Source: JACQGD01 sp045628725 (GTDB taxonomy: Bacteria; Patescibacteriota; Saccharimonadia; Saccharimonadales; Saccharimonadaceae). From it: 11,024 nt of DNA. Where the stretch lies: NCBI GenBank assembly GCA_045628725.1, contig JAZQPT010000018.1:1-11024 (forward strand), given 5' to 3'. Position numbers and translations under genes: made by a program. This document shows positions 1 to 5,939 of the stretch, one piece after another. The first letter of the stretch is position 1; each line of letters opens with the position of its first letter. The notes under the pieces are model-generated. The model searched no databases. It was not told the DNA's origin and saw only the letters and a list, made by a program, of their open reading frames with translations.

Positions 1-1
1 G

Positions 2-271
2 CTTGAGATTACTGCAATTAACGAAGAATACCTTCGCCGTGGCAAACTAAAAGTCACTACCCTTGACGATGGGGACGTATGGCTCGACACCGGCACGATC
101 GATAGCATGACTGACGCAGCAGACTATGTTAAAGTTCTGCAGAAACGTACCGGCCAGATCATTGGTAGCCCAGAAAAAGTTGCCCGCGAAGAAAACTTCA
201 TCTCTTCTGACCAACTTACCGAACTCGCCGAGAGTTTGCAAAAATCAGGCTACGGTAATTACTTAGCGTAA
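2..271 (+). CDS. rmlA: Glucose-1-phosphate thymidylyltransferase, C-terminal part (5' truncated)
   Basis: The first 89 codons of the window stay open in one frame and end with TAA. The translation has the RmlA hallmarks: LEITAINEEYL at the start, the WLDTGT motif followed by a helix (SMTDAADYV), then a tail with KVAREENFIS, LAESLQKSGYG and NYLA. RmlA makes dTDP-glucose from glucose-1-phosphate and dTTP in the cytoplasm, the first step toward dTDP-L-rhamnose and related sugars. Family members are about 290 residues, so roughly the first 200 residues, including the nucleotide-binding N-terminus, lie upstream of the window. It converges on the glycosyltransferase operon that ends at 307 and shares a terminator with it. 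A precursor-synthesis gene fits the glycan genes around it. I am sure of the family; that the product pathway is rhamnose rather than another dTDP-sugar is inference. Confidence 0.93.
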   Translation, partial: LEITAINEEYLRRGKLKVTTLDDGDVWLDTGTIDSMTDAADYVKVLQKRTGQIIGSPEKVAREENFISSDQLTELAESLQKSGYGNYLA

Positions 272-284
272 TTATCCGGAAGTA

Positions 285-315
285 AAAAAATAGAGCCCCA
301 GCGGCTCTATTTTTT
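285..315. terminator. Bidirectional intrinsic terminator between convergent genes
   Basis: A perfect 13-bp stem pairs 285-297 with 303-315 around a 5-base loop. The core is ATAGAGCC/GGCTCTAT, flanked by an A-run on the left and a T-run on the right, so each strand yields a hairpin followed by a U-tract. On the plus strand it lies 13 bases after the rmlA stop. On the minus strand the right arm includes the last two Lys codons and the TAG stop of the 871-residue glycosyltransferase gene, so the terminator begins inside that gene. Confidence 0.88.
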
Positions 316-2922
316 AATCACTTCAACAAGTTCAGTGAGTAAACTGTATTCGTTGTGCGTTGCCTCCTGAGCAAGTGCATTCGATGCTTTCGACATGGCC
401 GCCAGATCAGCATTAGAAGTCTTATCTTTGCTTAACATGCGTTCAATAGTCTCTACGAAACCTACGAAGTCTTCACTGGAGACACCGTATCCATTCTTCC
501 CCTCGATCAGCTGCTCTTCATTCCCTGCCGCCTCGTTGCGTACTATCGGGTGACCCGCTGCCATGCCTTCGTAAATAAATATCGGAAGTGCCTCGTGTAA
601 GGAGTAGCACATTGTCACATTTGCCTTACAGATCTCGTCAATTGCCGCGTCATGAGAGAGCGACGGCGTCATCGAGAACATGTCGCCCAATCCTTTTGCC
701 GACAATTCAAGCTGCCTCATAATGTTCTTAATGTGATACGCGGCCTGTGGTCCAAGATCACTTTTCTCATAAGCGCCAATAAACTTCAGATGAAACTTTC
801 TATAAGCCGATGGATTCTTGAGGTAGTAATTATGGTAAAAATCGAGGAATGCATACACAATAGGGTACTGGCCTTTGCGCATATCCATGAGGCTGCCCGT
901 GGTGATAAAGCGTAGCTCGTCAAAATCGTCTGCTTTTCGTACCTGGAACCTATCGGCCGGGAACTGGAAGCGGAACGGCATTCGCTCGATATTCTTATCG
1001 ATACCAAAGTATTTCACATATTCTTCTTGAGTCTTCTTAGAAACTGCGTAAATTTTTGCTTTATCGTCTTGCAAGTAATCGACAAAAATCTTACGCACGT
1101 CCTCGTCTATAAATCCACTTGGACTCGCCTCGTGCCCGTACCAAAATATCTTGCGGAGTCTTTTCTGATTTATTGCGTGAATTGCCGAAAAGATGGTTGT
1201 ACGAGAAATAGCAAAGGTATTAAACACCACGACATCACCCTCATTAAAGTGAATGTGGAGTTCTCGATTGGTGTGAATCTCTACTTTCACGCCTAGTTTC
1301 TCGACCGCAATAACATTTGTCGCTTCAATAGGAGTAAAAGTAACAAGTTTGATATTGCCTGCATGCTCTGGATACTGCTCCTTTAGCGAGGCAATAACAT
1401 CCATGAGCACCAAGGGTGCGCCAGTGTTATTAAATTGATTGGACACAAATACGATACCTGGCTTCTGAACAGTTTTTTTAGGAAACTTTTTGCGATACTC
1501 AACCGCAGCTCGCCTATAGGCTTTGTCTCGAACAATCCGGTATGTTGTTCTCAGGCCTTTTTCACGCACCTTAAGCACCAGCAGTGAAGCCATGCCGCTC
1601 ACTGAGCGGCCCGTGCGTGTTTCATACTGGCGTGTCGGTGCCACTAGTTCGGTAATGTTATTCTGTAACTTGAAAGCCCGTTCATCAACATACGGCTTGT
1701 GTTGTGTTAGTATCTTGTTTGCCAAGTCTTTCGTCACCGTCTCCCAGTAGTACTTTGGCTGAATAGCCTCCATACGCTGACTTGCCGTCTTGAGGTCCTG
1801 TCGGGTCGTATCTCCTGCTAGGCGCTCTAGTACCTCGCGAATACTGTCGCCATCAGCTGCGTCTATCTTAAACGCAGCCCCACACTCAATTAACTCATCC
1901 GACAACGGATCGCCGCCATTTGTCATAAGTGGTGTCGTGCTGCCGACGTAGTCCATCACCCTTGTGCGCCACGAATAGACATTTTCCTTGCCTTGTCCAT
2001 TCATACTGACAATCAAGTCAGCATACTCGTAGTACTTCCGGCGAGTTGCAAAATCAACCCAATCAATGAGCACCACCTGCTCTTCAAGGTTATTGTCTTT
2101 AATATACTGGACCGTATCTTCGTAGTTTTTTACAAAATCAGGATGCTGGTTTTGGGGGTTGTTGCCTCCCACAATAACGAGCTTAAGTTTACCGCCCTGA
2201 AAGTGTTTGATTGTCTCAAGGATCGGCGTAATGTCAAACCAAGGGTACAGACCACCAAACCATAACAGCGTAAAGTCATCATCTTTGATTCCAAACTCCG
2301 CATACGGGTTATCGTATGCAACCTTTACAGGCTCATCAATACCAAACGGCACTCTTAAAAGCCGGTCTGTGTTATAGCTGAACTGATTAATAATCCCTAA
2401 GCTGGCAAGCACACCCGTGTAAAACTTTTCCTGAGCATCATTTGCATACAAAAAGAAGTCCCCACGCGGCAGAATCTCGTTAAAGATTTCCTTTACAGCA
2501 AGCAGGTTGCCTACATATGTGCCAACCAAGTCCTTCGGCTCTCGAGCAAGACTTTCGATATAGGCGGGACCATATACATCATAGATTACTTGTATATTCT
2601 GCGGAAGGTTATCGGCAATAAATTTAGCGCCATGGATCGCATAGTTGAGGATAATCGTGTCATATTGTTTCAGACGCTCTACAAGCTCGTCATTAAAGTC
2701 ATAGTTAAATAGCTTTATACCCGACACCTCGTCTACATCGAGAGGGTATATATTACCTATGCCAATCGTAATGTCTTTAATGCCATTTTTCTGAAGGCCG
2801 GTAGCCAAGCCATAGAAACGTTGACCACTCCCTTCAATCTTTTGATACTTCGGGGTTGGTACTGGCGACCAAGAAATTATAAGGACTTTTGCGTCTGGGT
2901 GGATGTCTTTATTCACGCTCAT
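307..2922 (-). CDS. Two-module GT-B glycosyltransferase (GT4-like + GT4-like)
   Basis: The 871-residue product has no signal peptide or clear membrane span and is probably cytoplasmic or peripherally membrane-bound. Module 1 (about 11-405) starts with the strand KVLIISWSP and a glycine-rich loop, has WFGGLYPWFD and LVIVGG in its second Rossmann half, and ends with YSWRTRVMDYV and NGGDPLSDEL, a pattern seen in a branch of GT4 enzymes. A basic linker (about 435-485) joins module 2 (about 488-870), which has FVSNQFNNTGAPLVL, the strand FITTGSLMDMRKGQ, and the classical EX7E donor-site pair E777/E785 followed by GNEEQLIEGKNGYGV. Two modules suggest two sequential sugar transfers, but donor and acceptor cannot be read. 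The start is supported by an AAGGTG ribosome site 8 bases upstream, which overlaps the stop of the preceding gene 12 bases away. It is the last gene of a three-gene operon and ends in TAG inside the terminator. Confidence 0.87.
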   Translation of the reverse strand: MSVNKDIHPDAKVLIISWSPVPTPKYQKIEGSGQRFYGLATGLQKNGIKDITIGIGNIYPLDVDEVSGIKLFNYDFNDELVERLKQYDTIILNYAIHGAKFIADNLPQNIQVIYDVYGPAYIESLAREPKDLVGTYVGNLLAVKEIFNEILPRGDFFLYANDAQEKFYTGVLASLGIINQFSYNTDRLLRVPFGIDEPVKVAYDNPYAEFGIKDDDFTLLWFGGLYPWFDITPILETIKHFQGGKLKLVIVGGNNPQNQHPDFVKNYEDTVQYIKDNNLEEQVVLIDWVDFATRRKYYEYADLIVSMNGQGKENVYSWRTRVMDYVGSTTPLMTNGGDPLSDELIECGAAFKIDAADGDSIREVLERLAGDTTRQDLKTASQRMEAIQPKYYWETVTKDLANKILTQHKPYVDERAFKLQNNITELVAPTRQYETRTGRSVSGMASLLVLKVREKGLRTTYRIVRDKAYRRAAVEYRKKFPKKTVQKPGIVFVSNQFNNTGAPLVLMDVIASLKEQYPEHAGNIKLVTFTPIEATNVIAVEKLGVKVEIHTNRELHIHFNEGDVVVFNTFAISRTTIFSAIHAINQKRLRKIFWYGHEASPSGFIDEDVRKIFVDYLQDDKAKIYAVSKKTQEEYVKYFGIDKNIERMPFRFQFPADRFQVRKADDFDELRFITTGSLMDMRKGQYPIVYAFLDFYHNYYLKNPSAYRKFHLKFIGAYEKSDLGPQAAYHIKNIMRQLELSAKGLGDMFSMTPSLSHDAAIDEICKANVTMCYSLHEALPIFIYEGMAAGHPIVRNEAAGNEEQLIEGKNGYGVSSEDFVGFVETIERMLSKDKTSNADLAAMSKASNALAQEATHNEYSLLTELVEVIKK

Positions 2923-2930
2923 TATTGTAA

Positions 2931-2936
2931 CACCTT
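2931..2936 (-). promoter_or_regulatory. Ribosome binding site overlapping the upstream stop codon
   Basis: AAGGTG on the minus strand sits 8 bases before the ATG at 2922 and shares its first two bases with the TAA of the upstream membrane-protein gene. This fixes the start of the 871-residue protein and suggests its translation is coupled to the gene before it. Confidence 0.7.
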
Positions 2937-4242
2937 ATTTTGATCGCAATCCAGTGCTGACAATTGTTGATTGAAAAAACTGCATATCAATTAACCTGTT
3001 CACCAAGTAATAGTTTATACACACGATAATGATCAGCAGCGGATAAAGCGTACGTGTGTTTGACGCAAACAAAGTAGGCGAAAAGGCAACCGCCATAGAA
3101 ACCGCCACGCCTGCCGCGAGTATCCCAAGAATAGCAGCGGTCTTTAATGTCCTTCCGAACAGACATGTAATTGAAGCAATTATACTGGCTGTAAGAACCC
3201 CAAACACCACTAGATACTCACGCATGGCGGCTGGCCCTGGTAAATTCCTAGAGTCAAACGCAATCGCCCTCTGCCCCAAATCGTTAAAATAATTAATGGA
3301 TCTTATGTTAGTACCTGATAATCCATAGGTGTCGGGGAATATAAATAGCATAAGAATCACCAATGCTGGCAAAATACTTACAAAAGCCGTAATATTTTTT
3401 AATTTGTATGACAACCCCGCAAGCAAGAGGACTAACAAAATGGCGGGCACTTCAGGGGCTATAAATAGCCGCGAAAATAATACGATAGTACCCATTGCGA
3501 TTTTATAAAATAGAGGTAGCGAATCGAAACCTGGCCACCATGTCATAATTTCCAGCGCTTTACGATTATCGTTCCCCGGCGAGACTAATACGTTAAGTAT
3601 ACCAATAACCGTAATAGCTAGTAGCACCCACACCATAACAGGAACGCGTTGCTTCTTGTAGAGTTTGAACCCTACATACGCACCTATAAAAAGCAAACCA
3701 AGTACAGCTAATTGCTCGCTGCACATTGCATAAATATATAGCGGCCATATTGCCACGAGCGATACTCGCTGCATCACCTTGTTTTTAAAAGGCACGAGTA
3801 AGACCGCTATCACCAACGCAAAACAAGTAGCTGGCCACAGGTAGTTAATAGTTGTGGCAAATATCCCAGCAGTGGCAAGTACATTCGTATTAACGAGCAG
3901 CATTAGGCAAAACAGAATTACAGCCTGATACACCCTCTTAATACCCATAATGCGCCCCAGGCTCCAAAACAGCAAGGCACCAGAAATAACAGTTAGTACC
4001 TTCCAGAGCCAAAGGTATTTTGAAAAGAAATTAGCGGAGTTTTCGATAAGAAGCCGGGAACTCCAGTTGAACCACTGGTCTATACCGTACTGAATCCTGA
4101 TCGAATCTTGAGCAAAAATTCTGTAGTCACCCATGGTGTCACCATGAATAAGAATAAGGAAAGCAGTATATAGCGCACCCAAACCCATTAATACAAAAGA
4201 ATATTTATAAAATCGTATTAGATTCATCGCTTTCTGCATCAT
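2935..4242 (-). CDS. Multi-spanning membrane protein, DUF6056-like, probable GT-C-type glycan enzyme
   Basis: The 435-residue product is highly hydrophobic, with about ten or more membrane segments (for example near 13-33, 78-98, 104-122, 130-150, 158-190, 200-220, 258-278, 283-302, 342-362, 370-390 and 398-415). Motifs that recall the DUF6056 family include the soluble stretch WFNWSSRLL (58-66) after the first span, INYLWPATC (132-140), an acidic residue in a membrane segment (CSEQ, 174-177), SPGNDNRK (221-228), and a conserved-looking Arg in SNTRTLYP near the last span. DUF6056 proteins are found in surface-polysaccharide loci and are thought to be GT-C-like, but their reaction is not established to my knowledge. 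The gene begins 4 bases after the GT2 gene and lacks a strong ribosome site, so translation is probably coupled. Met2 or Met6 are alternative starts. A flippase or polymerase role cannot be excluded. Confidence 0.72.
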   Translation of the reverse strand: MMQKAMNLIRFYKYSFVLMGLGALYTAFLILIHGDTMGDYRIFAQDSIRIQYGIDQWFNWSSRLLIENSANFFSKYLWLWKVLTVISGALLFWSLGRIMGIKRVYQAVILFCLMLLVNTNVLATAGIFATTINYLWPATCFALVIAVLLVPFKNKVMQRVSLVAIWPLYIYAMCSEQLAVLGLLFIGAYVGFKLYKKQRVPVMVWVLLAITVIGILNVLVSPGNDNRKALEIMTWWPGFDSLPLFYKIAMGTIVLFSRLFIAPEVPAILLVLLLAGLSYKLKNITAFVSILPALVILMLFIFPDTYGLSGTNIRSINYFNDLGQRAIAFDSRNLPGPAAMREYLVVFGVLTASIIASITCLFGRTLKTAAILGILAAGVAVSMAVAFSPTLFASNTRTLYPLLIIIVCINYYLVNRLIDMQFFQSTIVSTGLRSK

Positions 4243-4246
4243 CCCG

Positions 4247-5245
4247 TTATTTAATCAATCCTTTTATTCGTCTGAGGCCGTTAAGTATTTTGTGTCCCAC
4301 AATGTAATCGTTAGAACTTTCGATGTTACTCACCGTTTTCTTTAACTGTGCAACCTTTAATTCTAGTTGGTCTATCGTGTCATATTGACTTGTTATGTGC
4401 AACTGTCGTTTCTCCAGCTCAGGTAGCAGCTCATCATGGACCACTTGGTTTAGACTAGCTAGTTCACCACCGAGGCTCGTCACCTGGTACTTAAGTTGAT
4501 CAATATAGACTTCTTCACTAATAACTCCCGGAAAAAGCTTACGGTACTTACTTATGCTATAGGTCCAGACCTGAATGTAATCCAAAAGTCGCTCCTTTAA
4601 CGGGAGATAATTTTTGTTTCGCGACTCACTCTGAATGCGGTAGCTTAAGTGTACTCCGTCCGCCTTAACAAATCGTAATCCTTTTAGAGATAGGCCAAGC
4701 CAGAAATCATAATCCTCAAGCGTTTTGCGATTCAAGGTAACGTCAAATCGGTGATCACCAATACTATCTTTTCTCACCAGGGCTGAAATATTTATATAGT
4801 TATGGATTAACAACTTAGCTGCATCGTACTCTGGCTCAATCGATTCACCCTTTTCGTCGCCAAACCGCCTCACATCGCTATACACTACATCAGCTTTCTT
4901 ATCCGTAATTATATTAAATAATCTGGATATATAATCAGACGACATCACATCGTCACTATCAAGAAACACAAAGAACTCACCCTTTGCCAAATCAATGGCA
5001 TCATTGCGAGCATAGCACAGTCCTTCATTCTGCTTTTTTACCTTGAGGGTAATGGTCGCCTGCGGATGCTTAGCAATAACTCGGTGCACTACTTGCACCG
5101 AGTTATCCTTCGAGCCGTCATCAATAACAATAATTTCAATATTTGGGTAATTCTGGCCAATCGCAGAAATCAATGACTCTTCGATATACTCACTGTAATT
5201 ATAGTTACAAATAAGTACAGAGATTAGGGGGTGTTGTATGCTCAT
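4247..5245 (-). CDS. Family 2 glycosyltransferase with C-terminal coiled coil
   Basis: The 332-residue product begins with a GT-A domain. It has SVLICNYNYSEYIEESL (9-25), the nucleotide-binding IDDGSKDNS (41-49), NEGLCYARNDAI (73-84), the metal-binding DXD region FLDSDD (94-99), and an ED pair with aromatic surroundings (LEDYDFWLGL, 176-185) where the catalytic base is expected. All key GT2 residues are present, so it should be an active inverting transferase using a nucleotide sugar in the cytoplasm. Residues about 243-312 form a heptad-like, Leu/Glu/Gln-rich stretch likely to be a coiled coil, followed by a basic amphipathic tail (LNGLRRIKGLIK). The tail may dock the enzyme to the membrane or to a partner; that is inference. 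The start has an AAGGTG site 7 bases upstream. It is the first gene of the minus-strand operon. Sugar specificity is not readable. Confidence 0.9.
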   Translation of the reverse strand: MSIQHPLISVLICNYNYSEYIEESLISAIGQNYPNIEIIVIDDGSKDNSVQVVHRVIAKHPQATITLKVKKQNEGLCYARNDAIDLAKGEFFVFLDSDDVMSSDYISRLFNIITDKKADVVYSDVRRFGDEKGESIEPEYDAAKLLIHNYINISALVRKDSIGDHRFDVTLNRKTLEDYDFWLGLSLKGLRFVKADGVHLSYRIQSESRNKNYLPLKERLLDYIQVWTYSISKYRKLFPGVISEEVYIDQLKYQVTSLGGELASLNQVVHDELLPELEKRQLHITSQYDTIDQLELKVAQLKKTVSNIESSNDYIVGHKILNGLRRIKGLIK

Positions 5246-5252
5246 ATATAAT

Positions 5253-5258
5253 CACCTT
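5253..5258 (-). promoter_or_regulatory. Ribosome binding site of the GT2 gene
   Basis: AAGGTG on the minus strand lies 7 bases before the ATG at 5245. It is the same hexamer used before the 871-residue gene of this operon, which supports this start. No convincing sigma-70-type promoter for the operon could be picked out further upstream. Confidence 0.65.
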
Positions 5259-5329
5259 ATAATAAACCACCAATATGAGAGTGTACAGTAGATAGTATCT
5301 TATCTTGACAAAATTACGATACCCAGTGC

Positions 5330-5358
5330 TTGTATTACAATAAGCGCTTTGGTATTCT
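5330..5358 (+). promoter_or_regulatory. Candidate promoter of the plus-strand gene pair, with palindromes
   Basis: A TTGTAT -35-like box (5330-5335) and a TATTCT -10-like box (5353-5358) are separated by 17 bases, and the -10 is preceded by TGG, giving an extended -10. Two small palindromes overlap it: TTGTA-T-TACAA (5330-5340) covers the -35 and AAGCGCTT (5342-5349) fills the spacer, so a repressor site is possible. The predicted transcript start (near 5365) would leave a leader of only about 11 bases, with the AGG of the ribosome site at its very start, which weakens the call. Confidence 0.35.
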
Positions 5359-5375
5359 AAGTACTAGGTAGTAAT

Positions 5376-5939
5376 ATGCAAATAAACAAAAACAATTCAA
5401 ACAAAAAACGTATCATCATCCTTGTTAGTGTCATCCTGCTGGCAACTGTTGCCGGAGGTGGCTATTTGTTTTTCACGCAAAACACCAATCAACCCGAAAA
5501 CTCTTCTTCTGTTACCACCACTAACGCTCCTGCTCCCTCCGAATCAGACAAAAAACAAACCGAAAATCTTGAAAAAGATCCTGGTAATAAATCCACCCCA
5601 GTCAACACCGACCCGACACCCCAGCCTGCTCCGGGTGGCACAAACAGCAAGAAAGCCGTACAGATGGTATCCTCTTTTGATAGTGATGCGACCAACGTAT
5701 ACATTAGAGGTGGTGTAAATACGCTGGTGTACGACGGAGTATGCTACGCGCTTCTTACCGGCCCTAGCGGCACGGTTATTAAAAAAGAAACCACCCTCAT
5801 GCAGAGCGCCGCTACTACTGATTGCAAAACAATTGCTATTAAGAAAAGTGAGCTAGCGCCAGGCAAATGGACTTTTACGCTCAATTACAACTCTCCTAGC
5901 ATGGATGGTAAATCAAATGAACAAACGTTTAGCTTCTAA
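5376..5939 (+). CDS. Membrane-anchored protein with Pro/Ser/Thr linker and unknown extracytoplasmic domain
   Basis: I do not recognise a named family for this 187-residue product. The N-terminus is a basic stretch (NKNNSNKKR) followed by one hydrophobic segment at about 13-33, with no lipobox and no clear cleavage site, so it is probably a single-pass anchor with the rest outside. Residues about 36-92 are a disordered linker rich in Pro, Thr, Ser and Asn. Residues about 95-187 look like a small beta-rich domain (VYIRGGVNTLVYDG, APGKWTFTLNYN) containing the only two cysteines, C123 and C150, which could form a disulfide. The end of the strand-rich domain resembles Ig-like or CARDB-type folds, but that is a guess. 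AGG at 5366-5368 lies 7 bases before the ATG. Its 3' end overlaps the start of the hydrolase-like gene, so the two are probably co-translated and may work together outside the cell. Confidence 0.82.
   Translation: MQINKNNSNKKRIIILVSVILLATVAGGGYLFFTQNTNQPENSSSVTTTNAPAPSESDKKQTENLEKDPGNKSTPVNTDPTPQPAPGGTNSKKAVQMVSSFDSDATNVYIRGGVNTLVYDGVCYALLTGPSGTVIKKETTLMQSAATTDCKTIAIKKSELAPGKWTFTLNYNSPSMDGKSNEQTFSF

Noticed and set aside
47..241. Minus-strand open frame of 64 codons opposite the rmlA end
   Set aside because: It lies wholly antisense to a clearly recognised RmlA C-terminus, and its translation shows no domain.
652..2265. Several open frames on the plus strand across the 871-residue gene (652-915, 1027-1296, 1523-1750, 1993-2265)
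   Set aside because: All are antisense to two well-recognised glycosyltransferase modules, and none shows a start signal or a recognisable motif.
5259..5264. TATTAT on the minus strand as a -10 box for the GT2 operon
   Set aside because: It abuts the AAGGTG ribosome site, so the transcript would start within or after that site.
5305..5310. Perfect TTGACA as a -35 box for the plus-strand pair
   Set aside because: No -10-like hexamer lies 15-19 bases downstream (GCTTGT and neighbours), so the hexamer alone does not make a promoter.
5422..5718. Plus-strand frame of 98 codons inside the anchored-protein gene
   Set aside because: It is a shifted frame of the Pro/Ser/Thr linker region, giving a Leu/Pro-rich translation without ribosome site or domain; the 187-residue frame has anchor, linker and domain in order.
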